From positions 306-64,305 of the forward strand of contig DIUY01000009.1 in NCBI GenBank assembly GCA_002422395.1: a stretch of DNA of 64,000 nucleotides. The letters run 5' to 3'. A program made the translations under genes and the position numbers. Each line of letters begins with the position of its first letter. The first letter of the stretch is position 1. This stretch comes from Methylococcaceae bacterium UBA6146. Lineage in GTDB: Bacteria; Pseudomonadota; Gammaproteobacteria; Methylococcales; Methylomonadaceae. The notes under the pieces are model-generated. The model did not search any database, was not told where the DNA came from, and was given only the letters and a program-made list of their open reading frames with translations. Shown here piece by piece: positions 24,540-33,668 of the stretch.

Positions 24540-25991
24540 TTATGATGGAATCCCTGTTCCCTGCAAGTGAACCACTACCTCAGATTCGTTCCCGTCATCA
24601 CTTTTTACGGTTAAGTCTGTAGCAATTGAACCCGTGGCTGAAGGGGTAAAATCAATGTCAATCAGCTTGCTCTGATTGGGCGCAAGCACAAATGCCGTAG
24701 GCGATTTCACAATAAAGTCAGGTGACGGCGAAGTGATGTCACTGATGGTTAAATTGCTGTCACCCACATTCTTGATGGTTATGTTTTTAGTCCGGGTGGT
24801 ATTAACGGCAGTCAGCCCAAAATAGCGGACGGAAGACGCCATAATATCCGGCAATCCCAAGCGGAACGCAGTTAATTTGCCATTGGCACTGGCAATATAT
24901 AACGCGCTTTCCCCTAAAGCCAGATGCCCGGACGCAGGGTAAGACCAAACATTCTGGCGGGTTTTTAAGTCCACGGCGTAAACTTTATTTGCCGTGGTAA
25001 AAAACACGTGCGATTTTGTAGCCACCACATTATTTATGACGCTATCTTTAACAGTGTTTTTCCACGCCCATAAGGTTTTGCCCGTGCTTTGGTCAAGCGC
25101 GACCAATGAGCCTTGCGTTGTGCCGACATAAATGACAGCGTTGGCTAAGGCGGGTTGCCCTGTGTAATCTTCATTAAAGCCGTAGGTTTTTTGCCACGCA
25201 ATCTTGCGCGTGTCGGTCTCAAATTTGCTTAACATGCCGCCATCAACAACAAACACGTCATTTAAACCACCCAACATGGGCACTTGCGGCTGCTGCCCCA
25301 AATTAGAGATTGTAAATGCGGGCTTACCTGTTATCCGGTTAATGGCATACAGTTTGCCCAAATAGGTGTAAGCCCATTTTTCATCGACGGCCGGCGTCCA
25401 GTTATCGGTTTGTGGCAAACCACTATAAAACCAGTTCTGCTTGCCTTTAGCGCCATCAAACGAATACATGCCACCATAATATCCACCATTAATATACACA
25501 CTGCCTTTATATATCGTTGGCGCCAAATATCGCTCCCACTGAGCCTCATGAGGGGCTTGAAAAACCAAGTCGCCGCTGATTACCCTATAGGCACGCAAAT
25601 AAGTGTCTGATCCATGGTTACCCGTTTGCACATACACTTTACCATCGGCATAACTGGGCGGATTGACCGAAAAAATGTTAGAAAAGGTTTTGCCCCACGC
25701 TAACTGGCCATTTTTCTTAATGGCATAAAGGTGTTGGGCATTAAAATAACCCGGATCGGAAACAAAAACAGAGCCTGCCGCTACGGTGACAGGGCTTAAC
25801 GCGGCCGCGCTGACCTGTTTTTTCCACCGCAAGGTAATTTTATTGGGGTCGATAGTCACGGGCATATAGCCCGTATGCGCGGGATTGGCCTGATTCATAG
25901 CCCACTGGTCACTTGCCATGGCTAGGCCGCTTAGCAAGGTACAGCCAACCGCTAACGTCTTGCTTATTGCCATAATTAATTTTTTCTTCAT
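24540..25991 (-). CDS. Exported PQQ-type beta-propeller protein with C-terminal Ig-like domain
   Basis: Signal peptide MKKKLIMAISKTLAVGCTLL...AMASD, then a propeller made of PQQ-like blades (QHLYAIKKNGQLAWGKTF; GSLVALDQSTGKTLWAW; KVYAVDLKTRQNVWSY; SALYIASANGKLTAFRLG). The last ~100 residues (NTTRTKNITIKNVGDSNLTI) form an ASH/choice-of-anchor-D-like beta-sandwich, ending VVVHLQGTG. These blades serve protein binding as often as PQQ binding, and no PQQ-dehydrogenase catalytic motif is seen, so a periplasmic scaffold or sensor role is more likely than an enzyme. AGGAG lies upstream of the ATG at about 11 bases. Confidence 0.85.
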   Translation of the reverse strand: MKKKLIMAISKTLAVGCTLLSGLAMASDQWAMNQANPAHTGYMPVTIDPNKITLRWKKQVSAAALSPVTVAAGSVFVSDPGYFNAQHLYAIKKNGQLAWGKTFSNIFSVNPPSYADGKVYVQTGNHGSDTYLRAYRVISGDLVFQAPHEAQWERYLAPTIYKGSVYINGGYYGGMYSFDGAKGKQNWFYSGLPQTDNWTPAVDEKWAYTYLGKLYAINRITGKPAFTISNLGQQPQVPMLGGLNDVFVVDGGMLSKFETDTRKIAWQKTYGFNEDYTGQPALANAVIYVGTTQGSLVALDQSTGKTLWAWKNTVKDSVINNVVATKSHVFFTTANKVYAVDLKTRQNVWSYPASGHLALGESALYIASANGKLTAFRLGLPDIMASSVRYFGLTAVNTTRTKNITIKNVGDSNLTISDITSPSPDFIVKSPTAFVLAPNQSKLIDIDFTPSATGSIATDLTVKSDDGNESEVVVHLQGTGIPS

Positions 25992-26092
25992 GATGCCGCT
26001 ATCTCCTCTGTTTGGTTAATAAATTTGGGTGGTAGATAAAAACTGTAATTTGCTTAAACAGTGTTTGGACATAGGGGCAACATCCCTTAATC

Positions 26093-27601
26093 TCAGCCCT
26101 CATAAACATCATCCTGCATAATTAAAAACAGCACCCAAGAAAACTGCCCGGTGCTGATTTTAGAGCCGCAATAACCACATTCGCCGGTTTGCCCCATGTT
26201 ATCGGCGGGTGCGCCGCATTGCGGGCACTGGGTTAAACTGTATGGTGCAGTATGTGGCTGGGCGTTGGTGCGGCGGACAAAAGTCCAGTATTCGCTATAA
26301 CGGCGCAGCGCACGTTTGGAGCCGCCAATCAGTTTGCCTGCCGCGTCTTCGGTGTAGTCATAGCAGGAGGCAAAAACCCGCACCGTTATCGCCTCGTAAA
26401 ATTTGTCTTGTTCTATTTTCACCAGCTCCACTTGGGTGATTTTTAGGTCGTCCAAGCGGTTGAACCAATTATTCTCTGCATATAAATTTAGCCAGAATGA
26501 ATTGGCTTCATATAACCTGTCTGACAATAAATGCCGCACAGCCTGCCAATCGCGGGTGCTCCAATGGGCGTAAATGGTGAGGAAATACGCCTTTACAATG
26601 TCATCCACAAAGGCTTGCCAGAACGTATCCCAATCAGGCAGCGCATGCAGTTGTTGAAAGCCCAGCATTTGCCCAGTCAAATCCGCTTGTTTGATCGTCG
26701 CCAATTCCGTGCCTTGCTCTTCGGCATACGAAACCAAATCATCGGCGGCCAGTGCAGTCGTCCTCAGCACCACCCGTTTGCCCAAACACCACTGCATTTC
26801 CCCTTGATGCACAATGCTGCCGCAATGTCCACATTTCCCCGCATCGGTGAAATGGGCGGGTGCACCGCAATAAGGGCAGCATAAGGTTTGCATTTTGTCA
26901 GGTTCGGGCGAAAGCAAGCCTTTTTTACGGTGCAACAACCAGCGTTCGGTGACGGCGTAGCGGGTCGGTTTGCCTTGCAGATGCAGTGTGTAATTGGCGT
27001 CTATCACCAAACAAATGCTTTCTATTTCAATATCCTGGGTGTTGATCTCTTGCCAACGGATGCCATTAATCACCACTTCATTAATTGTCCACGGCTGGGC
27101 TTGCCGAAAATGCTGCTGCAATTCGGCACTGAGAAACGGGCTGAGATAGCTAAATTCGGGGTGCGTGGAATAACTGTAAAATTTGCCGTACAACGAATGG
27201 ACAAAATCCAAAAATAAAATGCCGGAAAAATTAGGGGCGCTTTGTTTGAGCGATTCCAGCCCGGATTTGATTTTCTGTTGCTGCGCCGCCCTATTGACCG
27301 CCGTGGGCGCCGCCGTGAACACCTGCCTATTTTCCAGCCTTTTGAGTAAGATAATAAGCACGATGACGAAAAGCAAGCTTATCACCAGACTGACCGGTTT
27401 AACCTGAACGGGCGTACCGGTGCTGTAATTTCCCGAAGAATAAGACCGGTTATATGAAAACGAACCCGATGAAGAAGAGCCAGATGGTGAAGACGAACCA
27501 TGCCCCGCACTGGAATGACCGCCTCCTGGCCTTGCCTGCGCCAAATCCAAGCACGACAAGGTACTGAGCAATAAAACCAAAACCAGAATAATCCCTCTCA
27601 T
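26093..27601 (-). CDS. Membrane Tim44-like protein with two zinc ribbons
   Basis: 502 residues: a signal/first membrane segment, a Gly/Ser-rich stretch (~24-62), a membrane helix (PVSLVISLLFVIVLIILL, ~70-88), a Tim44-like fold (~120-235), a zinc ribbon (CPYCGAPAHFTDAGKCGHCG), a second Tim44-like fold (~320-440), and a second zinc ribbon (CPQCGAPADNMGQTGECGYC). The duplicated fold-plus-ribbon layout is clear. Tim44-like domains bind membranes and partner proteins. Its start overlaps the TPM gene's stop by 4 bp (ATGA), and the SPFH gene is divergent from the pair. Confidence 0.8.
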   Translation of the reverse strand: MRGIILVLVLLLSTLSCLDLAQARPGGGHSSAGHGSSSPSGSSSSGSFSYNRSYSSGNYSTGTPVQVKPVSLVISLLFVIVLIILLKRLENRQVFTAAPTAVNRAAQQQKIKSGLESLKQSAPNFSGILFLDFVHSLYGKFYSYSTHPEFSYLSPFLSAELQQHFRQAQPWTINEVVINGIRWQEINTQDIEIESICLVIDANYTLHLQGKPTRYAVTERWLLHRKKGLLSPEPDKMQTLCCPYCGAPAHFTDAGKCGHCGSIVHQGEMQWCLGKRVVLRTTALAADDLVSYAEEQGTELATIKQADLTGQMLGFQQLHALPDWDTFWQAFVDDIVKAYFLTIYAHWSTRDWQAVRHLLSDRLYEANSFWLNLYAENNWFNRLDDLKITQVELVKIEQDKFYEAITVRVFASCYDYTEDAAGKLIGGSKRALRRYSEYWTFVRRTNAQPHTAPYSLTQCPQCGAPADNMGQTGECGYCGSKISTGQFSWVLFLIMQDDVYEG

Positions 27602-28221
27602 AAATCTATTTCCATAGCATCGGGCAATTCATTAATGTCATTGGCCAAACGTGGCAAATACCGGTTAAACAGCGGCTGGACGTTATGCAATTGCGCTATT
27701 AATGCTTCGGTAGGCTTGCGGCTAATAAAAATGGCCTGAAATTCGGCGCGTAAACGTTGCCATTCTTCGGCGGGTAAGGCCATTTCCGCCCCCCTATCCG
27801 GTAAGATATAAACGCTTTTCTCCAGCCATGAACAATAAACCAACACGCCGATTTTCGCCTGCGTATGCCGGATGCCGGCTTTTTGGAACAACGCCCTCGC
27901 CATGATTTCAACGCTTTTTTGCAAGCGCTGTTTTCCCACACCCAGCCGCGTTATCCACGGCCAATGGGCGAGTGCATAGCCAATGGCAAAGCCTAAAACA
28001 GGTGTGCAATACACCAGCCAATCTTCGAACAAATCAGGGCTGAACATGATGTAAGTGAAACTCAGCAACGCGCCCAAAATACCCCACACCAAGGCAATAT
28101 CGCGGTAATCTTCCGAACGGGAACGGATCACCACCACCACTTCCACTTGGGAATCCTGTTCAATCGCCCTAACGGCATCCCAGAGCCGCGTTTGGAATTC
28201 TGTAGTCAATGCTTTTTTCAT
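27598..28221 (-). CDS. TPM-domain membrane protein
   Basis: The product opens KKALTTEFQTRLWDAVRAIE and continues QDSQVEVVVVIRSRSEDYRD, the start of a TPM (TLP18.3/Psb32/MOLO-1) domain; two membrane helices (~40-95) interrupt it, then KIGVLVYCSWLEKSVYILPD follows. I choose ATG 28221, preceded by GGTGG, over the GTG at 28233. It precedes the Tim44 gene with a 4-bp overlap, and its start is 54 bp from the divergent SPFH gene, so the two units probably share a control region. Function unknown; membrane-quality or envelope maintenance is the usual guess for such clusters. Confidence 0.8.
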   Translation of the reverse strand: MKKALTTEFQTRLWDAVRAIEQDSQVEVVVVIRSRSEDYRDIALVWGILGALLSFTYIMFSPDLFEDWLVYCTPVLGFAIGYALAHWPWITRLGVGKQRLQKSVEIMARALFQKAGIRHTQAKIGVLVYCSWLEKSVYILPDRGAEMALPAEEWQRLRAEFQAIFISRKPTEALIAQLHNVQPLFNRYLPRLANDINELPDAMEIDL

Positions 28222-28275
28222 AGAGCCAACCACCGTGATATATAATCGTTATTTTACAAAACAAAGGAGTTAATC

Positions 28276-29277
28276 ATGGCACTTTTTGACGGCTTAAAAC
28301 GCCAACTGCGCACCGTTATCGAATGGCAAAACCCGCAACCCAACGCCCTGTTTGAGCAATGGACTGACAACGGCGACGAAATCAAAAATGCCTCCACATT
28401 GATTGTCGGCCCCGGCCAAGGCTGCATTTTTGTCTATCGGGGCAAAGTGGAAGCCGTATACGACAAGGAAGGCTCGTTTAATCTGAAAACCGATAATATC
28501 CCATTTTGGACGACCATCAGCAAATTCATGCAGTTTTTTGAAAGCGAGTATAAAGTCGCCATCTATTTCTTTAGAAAAACCGTCATACTCGATCAAAAAT
28601 GGGGCACGACCTCCGTCATCAAGTATGTGGACCCCAACTATAAATTTCCGGTGGGGTTACGTGCGTTTGGCAATTACAGCTACCGCATCCAAGATGCCCG
28701 CAATTTTTTCGTCAATGTCGTCGGCAGCCACACCGATTTTTCCACCGATGACTTAAGGACGGTCACCGTCGCAAGGCTCAGCCAGCCGCTTGCTGATTTT
28801 CTCGCCACCAGCCAATTTGGCTATGTGGATATTGACGCCAACCGCGAAGAAATCGCCAACGGTGTGCGCGAAAAATTGGCGGTGGTATTTTCTGAACTGG
28901 GTTTTGAAATCACCGACTTCCGCATTGAAGGCACCGACTTTGACGACGACACCTTAAAACGCATCAACCGCATCGCCGACATGACCGCTGAAGCCCAAGC
29001 CGCGCAAGCGGTGGGCTTGGATTATACCAAAGTGCAGCAACTGGAAGCGCTACGCGAGGCGGCACGGAATGAAGGCGGCGGCGCAGGCATGGGTATGGGT
29101 CTGGGCGCCGGCATCAGTTTTGGGCAAACCATGGCCCAATCCATGAGCGGTAACAGCGGTGGTGCCGCCACTGACCCGGCCGAAAAACTGGCGCAGTTAA
29201 AAAAGCTGTTTGATGCGGAATTGATTTCGGCTGAGGAATATGCCGCCAAGAAAAAGGGCATTTTGGATAGCTTTTAG
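28276..29277 (+). CDS. SPFH-domain protein with C-terminal SHOCT-like segment
   Basis: 333 residues. An SPFH (stomatin/flotillin-like) domain spans ~20-210 (NASTLIVGPGQGCIFVYRGK; VGLRAFGNYSYRIQDARNFF; ANREEIANGVREKLAVVFSE; LGFEITDFRIEGTDFDDDTL). A helical stretch and a Gly/Met-rich linker (EGGGAGMGMGLGAG) follow, then a short SHOCT motif (AEKLAQLKKLFDAELISAEE). AGGAG lies 7 bases before the ATG. The protein has no membrane segment, as in the YdjI-type subgroup. Its divergent partners are the TPM and Tim44/zinc-ribbon genes, so the three probably act together. Confidence 0.87.
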   Translation: MALFDGLKRQLRTVIEWQNPQPNALFEQWTDNGDEIKNASTLIVGPGQGCIFVYRGKVEAVYDKEGSFNLKTDNIPFWTTISKFMQFFESEYKVAIYFFRKTVILDQKWGTTSVIKYVDPNYKFPVGLRAFGNYSYRIQDARNFFVNVVGSHTDFSTDDLRTVTVARLSQPLADFLATSQFGYVDIDANREEIANGVREKLAVVFSELGFEITDFRIEGTDFDDDTLKRINRIADMTAEAQAAQAVGLDYTKVQQLEALREAARNEGGGAGMGMGLGAGISFGQTMAQSMSGNSGGAATDPAEKLAQLKKLFDAELISAEEYAAKKKGILDSF

Positions 29278-29638
29278 TAGCCGAAGAATCGCCCATATCA
29301 TTAAAAAATGGCACGGCCACCCGTCTTTTGAAGGGTTGGCAGTCGTTAACCCGAACAATTACATCCTAATTAGCTTCACCTTTAGCCACTATGTTCATAT
29401 CAACTTATCACCGCTGTTTTTCTCTGAGATGGGCTATGCAAATAAATAAGGCTATTTCTTGTATTGATGTTGGAGGGGGCGCTTTACCCCCACAAAACTG
29501 GTTAAACTCTGCGGGATTTGGAATTTTTGTTGGCCGCCCAACACGGGTCAATTATGGTCTGTGGTGAAGCGCATAACGCAAGTGTCGGGCAATAGAGACG
29601 CATATGGCGGCGTCCCTATGTGTTCAGCCCAGTTTTGT
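29278..29638. other. Intergenic region without a recognised gene
   Basis: 361 bases. I see a small G/C hairpin (GGGGG...CCCCC near 29474-29492) and an imperfect inverted pair near 29598-29620 (GAGACGC/GCGTC), either of which could end transcription of the flanking converging genes. Nothing else protein-like. Confidence 0.5.
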
Positions 29639-30184
29639 TTAAGCTTTATTGTGGTTAAATTGAGTGGCGGGCAAGAACCTGATTGTTTTCAGGATAGCCA
29701 AGGCCGTTACGGTATAAAGCAACGCCGAGTTTAGGTAGGGCAGATAGTATTGGGCAACGGCGGTGGCATAATCAAGTGGTGCCAGTTCTGCGTAACGGCC
29801 TGAGAACAGGTAAAAACTGCTATTGGAAATCACAAAAGCCGCTGATGTTGCTAGCGCGGCGAGTGCCACAGTTTTTACCAAGGGATAATTTTCCAAGGTT
29901 GCGTGACGGCCTGCCAGCCATAACACGGCGTAAGTCGGGATCAAGAAAACGTAGGCGGGTGAGATGCACCAGTCGCTGACGTTAAATTGGCTGATCGCCA
30001 AATAATCAATAACACCGGCTTCCAGCAACAGCACCGCCATTAGTGCGCGGCTGTTAAAGCACAGCCCGGCCAAAAAAAAGACGGCAAGTGACGCATCCGG
30101 CAACGACCAGGCCGAGCCGAAATGATGCACCCGGGTCAGTGCCATTAGGGCGATGAGCGGTAAAGTTGAGTGGTTGATTTTCAT
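29639..30184 (-). CDS. btuM: BtuM-type cobalamin uptake membrane protein (solitary ECF S-component)
   Basis: 181 residues with about six membrane helices. Diagnostic for BtuM-like S-components are HHFGSAWSLPDASLAVFF near the N-terminus and NVSDWCISPAYVFLIP, where Cys73 is at the position of the cysteine reported to bind cobalt in BtuM. BtuM takes up vitamin B12 or cobinamide through the inner membrane without a dedicated ECF module. It follows btuB on the same strand, and both are likely served by the upstream B12 riboswitch; a palindromic repeat lies in the gap between them. Confidence 0.8.
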   Translation of the reverse strand: MKINHSTLPLIALMALTRVHHFGSAWSLPDASLAVFFLAGLCFNSRALMAVLLLEAGVIDYLAISQFNVSDWCISPAYVFLIPTYAVLWLAGRHATLENYPLVKTVALAALATSAAFVISNSSFYLFSGRYAELAPLDYATAVAQYYLPYLNSALLYTVTALAILKTIRFLPATQFNHNKA

Positions 30185-30242
30185 GTTTTTATCTCCAGTG
30201 AGTAAGTTGTGCCGATAAACAAGGCGGACCCTGTACGTAATA

Positions 30243-30335
30243 GGTAGTGGTAATCATTAAAATGCTTAAGTGACAGCGGCATCAAAAAACATGTTTTTTG
30301 ATGCCAAAATATCATTACCCTTTTTACCAGCACCC
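30243..30335. repeat. 93-bp palindromic MITE-like repeat, copy A
   Basis: Begins GGTAGTGGTAA and ends in the near-inverse TTACCAGCACCC, with a perfect 28-bp inner palindrome at 30278-30305 (GGCATCAAAAAACA and its complement). A clear second copy lies at 52247-52339 and a relative at 40683-40777. No coding capacity. Confidence 0.75.
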
Positions 30336-30369
30336 GTAATATATAGTGCCCGCCGCTTCCGTTGGTGTG

Positions 30370-32229
30370 TCAGTCATTATAATGGATAGACACAAAGAAG
30401 TTCCTATCCGGTGTGATATAAGTGTTTGCCGTTTGATAAACCTCGTCAAATAAATTGTTCAATTTGGCGCTCAGCATCCAGTTTTTGTTGACATGCCAAG
30501 CGGCGCGTAAATCCACCGTGACAAATCCATGCAGGTTGACTCGTGTTGCTGGCCAGGCGCTATAGTCCATGTCCGGGCGGTCGCCTTGCGCCAATACTTT
30601 GGCCCCCACATCAAATGCCCCCAGCGAGCGCGACAAGTCAAAGGCCAGCGATTTGTCGGTGCGCCGTTGCAGCCGTTGGCCGGTTTTTAAGTCTATCGGG
30701 TCTAATAAATTTAAGCTTAAGTTTTGGTGCCAACCTAGCCAATCGGTGTTTATTTCCGCCTCTATGCCTTCAATCCGTGCCTTATCGACATTGACCGGCG
30801 ACCAGCCGGAAATCAATTGTTCGACATCGGTATGATAAGCACGCAGTTCCCATTGCAGCCAATCGTGGTTGCCCGCCAAGCCAACTTCAAAGGTGCGTGA
30901 TTCTTCCGGCTTCAGGTTAGGGTTGCCACCGCCAAAACCGGTATTGGGCCAATACAATTCGTTAAATGTGGGGGCTTTAAAGGCATTGCCGAAGCTGGCG
31001 AATGGGCTGATGCCGAAAATGGCGTTATAACGCCAACCGATATTGCCCGTGACGTACTCGCCAAAGGCTTCGTTTTTATCACCGCGTACCGAGGCATTGA
31101 TAAAATGGTTGTCGAGCAGGCGGCTGTGCAATTCGGTGAACACGCCGACATCATAGCGGGTGCGTTCGCTATAGGTGTTAAAACCTGGGCTATAGGTGTC
31201 CAGATCGCCGCTTTCGATTTCATCCAAACGGTAGTCGGCACCGGCGGTTAGTTGGTGGGCATCACTTAGTTGTAACTGGTTTAACCAACTGGCGTTCCAG
31301 CGTGTGGTGTTATAACGGCTTTCAAGGCTGCCGGTAGAAAAAAGGGTGTCCAGGTCATCGTGGCTTTGGCCTAAGCGCAATGTGCTACGCCAGTTGTCCA
31401 TAACGTCTATGTTGCCTTCCAGCCCGATCACTTGGTTGACAAATTCTGAGTTATCGCCGCCAAAACTATTGTCATACTGGTTGGTGCCTTCCGAGCGCAT
31501 AAAAAACGCTTCAATTTCGGCATTGTTGGCAAAACGATGGCCGACACGGGCATTCAACCCCGTATTTTGGTAACCGTCACGGTCCGTGTCACCGTTTTGG
31601 GTGTTGTCATAGCCTTGTGAATTGATATGCGAGACCCCCAGGTTATACCAGTTGTTGCCTGATTTGCCGCTGACCGTGCCTGAGGTGTGCGCCGTATCGT
31701 AAGAGCCGCCGCCCGCATCGAGGGTGACGTGCGGTTTGTCGTCGTCATAACTGCCTTTACGGGTGAATATTTGGATGACGCCGCCAATCGCTTCTGACCC
31801 GTATAAGCTTGATTGTGGCCCACGGATAATTTCCACCCGCTCTATTTGGTCAACGGGGATCAGCTCGAAAGGCGTGGTGCCGGTGGTCACCGAGCCGACT
31901 TTAATGCCGTCAATCAACACCAACACATGGCTGGTGTTGGTGCCGCGCATGAATAATCCGGTCGGCTGCCCGTAGCCGCCATTTTGGGCAATATCAATGC
32001 CAATCGTGCCCTTAAGCAAGTCCGGCAAAGTTTTTACCTGTAAGCGGTCAATGTCGTTGCGGGTATAAACGGTGACACCGCTCGCCAGCTCCTCACGGGC
32101 GATGTTTGAACGTGTTGCCGTGACAACAGCATCAGGGAGGTTGACGGTTTGCGGGTCGGCTAGCGACTGCGCATGTAAGGGGGTGGAAAAATGGGTGAGT
32201 AATAACGAGCTGAATAGGATTTTTTGCAT
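30370..32229 (-). CDS. btuB: TonB-dependent vitamin B12 receptor
   Basis: Outer-membrane receptor for cobalamin, energised by TonB. After the signal peptide (MQKILFSSLLLTHFSTPLHA) come the TonB box region (DAVVTATR), the plug (GIDIAQNGGYGQPTGLFMRG; VLVLIDGIKVGS; RVEIIRGPQSSLYGSEAIGG) and a 22-strand barrel to NNLFDEVYQTANTYITPDR. The ATG at 32229 is chosen because GAGGGC precedes it and a signal peptide follows; the longer frame reads through the riboswitch. The last residues (SIHYND) lack the usual C-terminal aromatic. Regulation by the B12 riboswitch makes the substrate call secure. Confidence 0.93.
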   Translation of the reverse strand: MQKILFSSLLLTHFSTPLHAQSLADPQTVNLPDAVVTATRSNIAREELASGVTVYTRNDIDRLQVKTLPDLLKGTIGIDIAQNGGYGQPTGLFMRGTNTSHVLVLIDGIKVGSVTTGTTPFELIPVDQIERVEIIRGPQSSLYGSEAIGGVIQIFTRKGSYDDDKPHVTLDAGGGSYDTAHTSGTVSGKSGNNWYNLGVSHINSQGYDNTQNGDTDRDGYQNTGLNARVGHRFANNAEIEAFFMRSEGTNQYDNSFGGDNSEFVNQVIGLEGNIDVMDNWRSTLRLGQSHDDLDTLFSTGSLESRYNTTRWNASWLNQLQLSDAHQLTAGADYRLDEIESGDLDTYSPGFNTYSERTRYDVGVFTELHSRLLDNHFINASVRGDKNEAFGEYVTGNIGWRYNAIFGISPFASFGNAFKAPTFNELYWPNTGFGGGNPNLKPEESRTFEVGLAGNHDWLQWELRAYHTDVEQLISGWSPVNVDKARIEGIEAEINTDWLGWHQNLSLNLLDPIDLKTGQRLQRRTDKSLAFDLSRSLGAFDVGAKVLAQGDRPDMDYSAWPATRVNLHGFVTVDLRAAWHVNKNWMLSAKLNNLFDEVYQTANTYITPDRNFFVSIHYND

Positions 32230-32349
32230 AATGCCCTCTGCGCCGCCCGCGCAGTGTAAGTTGAATGGTGACAACAAAGGGCAATGCCAAAGAAAATGGG
32301 GCACGGATGCACACATCTTTTTCGTAGACAGCCCTCCGCTGTCGCGAGA

Positions 32350-32535
32350 TGCTTTTAGGCCGGTCTCCGGGCTTGTAAGTGGCGTGCGCCTGAATTGCCG
32401 CCTTCCCATGCGCGTGACACAGTGGCATTCCGACAATTCTTTTACTTATTTACCGTTGCGGGGGCAGCGTCGGATTTGGTTGGGCCGTACCGACTTCCCG
32501 TTTAACCGGCGGGTATGAACCCCGCCGGAACCTGA
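32350..32535 (-). promoter_or_regulatory. Cobalamin (B12) riboswitch
   Basis: Read on the minus strand, from about 32535 downwards, it shows GGTTC near the 5' end, AACGGGAA, the highly conserved CGCTGCCCCCGCAACGGTAA, GCCACTG, GGGAAGGCG and AGCCCGGAGACCGGCC, in the order of the AdoCbl riboswitch. The 3' segment (GCGACAGCGGAGGGCTGTC near 32330-32345) can form the expression platform about 100 bases upstream of the btuB ATG. Confidence 0.95.
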
Positions 32536-32619
32536 AAGCAGGGGGCAATTATAGGGACTTGTGACGATATGGCAACTAAACGGCGATAATTATTAATCGT
32601 CCTAAAAATTGTTGCACTA

Positions 32620-32652
32620 AAACCCTCCAGGTTTTGGAAACCTGGAGGGTTT
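32620..32652. repeat. Perfect 15-bp-stem intergenic hairpin
   Basis: AAACCCTCCAGGTTT, loop TGG, AAACCTGGAGGGTTT. No strong T-run follows. Probably a dispersed REP-like repeat. Confidence 0.65.
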
Positions 32653-32728
32653 GGCTATGCGAAAGCGTATGGGACGATTAATGCTCGGTAGCGGCGATTT
32701 TGTGACTGGCTTGGATTGTCGATGCCAT

Positions 32729-32757
32729 GACTGCGCGTCCTTTAAGGACGCGCAGTC
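32729..32757. repeat. Perfect palindromic hairpin after the MxaJ/XoxJ-like gene
   Basis: GACTGCGCGTCC / GGACGCGCAGTC around TTTAA, 29 bp in all. It lies between the converging 3' end of the minus-strand gene at 32790 and the riboswitch region. It may act as a terminator for the 32790-33647 gene, although the T-run is weak. Confidence 0.6.
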
Positions 32758-32789
32758 GTTGATACCTGTCAATCCTCAATCATTGCCAG

Positions 32790-33647
32790 TTAATCATCAT
32801 CTTTAACCGGCGCTTCTTTGGGGATAGCCAATAGCGGCACGCCGTAACCGGTTATGATGGTTTTGATTTCGCGGGCTTTGGCAGCAATGAGCCTGTCAAG
32901 CGTGGCTTTGCGGTCTAGGTCGCCTCGGCGCACGGCCATTGCCATGGAAAACTCAAATTGCAGCCCCGGCGTTGATTGCATCGGAATCATCGTGTAGCTG
33001 TTTTTAGGGCTTTGTGACGCGACATAGCCTGCGATAGGCCCCCATAGGATGACCATGTCAATTTTTTTGGCTTTAAGGTCTTGGTCTATTTGCATTGCGA
33101 CATTATTTTCATCATCGCCGGTCATGGATTGGTAAGGGATGCCTTGATCTAGCAAGCCATTTTTTTGCATCCAAGTAGTGCCCGGGCCGCGGTCGAACAT
33201 GGCGATTTTCAATGTTTCTTGCCGTTGCAAAGGTAACGTGACCAATTGCGCGGCGTCTTTAATATCATCCCAGCCACGCCCTTTAGCGATCAGCAGCACA
33301 TAGGTCGAACGGTAATAAGGCACGGTCGTCAAGGCCATATCAAAATTGGCCGGAACGCCCATGACGACATCGCATTTGAACGCCTGGCTATCGACTTCAT
33401 TTTCGTTAATGGGGGCGGTCAGGGTGTTGCGGATAAAGCCAATGCGTTGCGGAAACCATGTGTATTCAATGGCTTGCCCCAATTCTTTAGCAAACAATTG
33501 GGCAATTTTGTTTTCAAAACCATCTTGGTTTTTAGTCGAGTAGGGCGGGTTAAGCGGGTCTGCACAGACTTTAAACTTTTCTTCCGCTTGTGCCGAAAAG
33601 GCGAGGGCAACGAAACACAGTCCGGCGAGTGGTTTTTTGATATTCAT
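32790..33647 (-). CDS. MxaJ/XoxJ-type quinoprotein-dehydrogenase-associated periplasmic binding protein
   Basis: 285 residues with a signal peptide (LAGLCFVALAFSAQAEE). The mature part begins FKVCADPLNPPYSTKNQDGF and has ELGQAIEYTWFPQRIGFIRN, CDVVMGVPANFDMALTTVPY and KKIDMVILWGPIAGYV, the signature of the substrate-binding-like family encoded beside methanol dehydrogenases (mxaJ/xoxJ). Such proteins are thought to help maturation or activity of the PQQ enzyme. No mxaF or xoxF lies in this window, so it may serve a distant dehydrogenase. It supports methylotrophy. A small lipoprotein gene lies 21 bp upstream. Confidence 0.88.
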   Translation of the reverse strand: MNIKKPLAGLCFVALAFSAQAEEKFKVCADPLNPPYSTKNQDGFENKIAQLFAKELGQAIEYTWFPQRIGFIRNTLTAPINENEVDSQAFKCDVVMGVPANFDMALTTVPYYRSTYVLLIAKGRGWDDIKDAAQLVTLPLQRQETLKIAMFDRGPGTTWMQKNGLLDQGIPYQSMTGDDENNVAMQIDQDLKAKKIDMVILWGPIAGYVASQSPKNSYTMIPMQSTPGLQFEFSMAMAVRRGDLDRKATLDRLIAAKAREIKTIITGYGVPLLAIPKEAPVKDDD

Positions 33648-33668
33648 GTTGGGGCCTTAAGGTCAATA

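Noticed and set aside
24540..25991. PQQ-dependent dehydrogenase
   Set aside because: Propeller blades are present, but the characteristic catalytic and Ca/lanthanide-binding residues and tryptophan-docking pattern were not seen, and an Ig-like domain ends the protein.
32230..32436. Extended N-terminus of BtuB
   Set aside because: The extra 69 codons run through the B12 riboswitch and precede a normal signal peptide and Shine-Dalgarno site.
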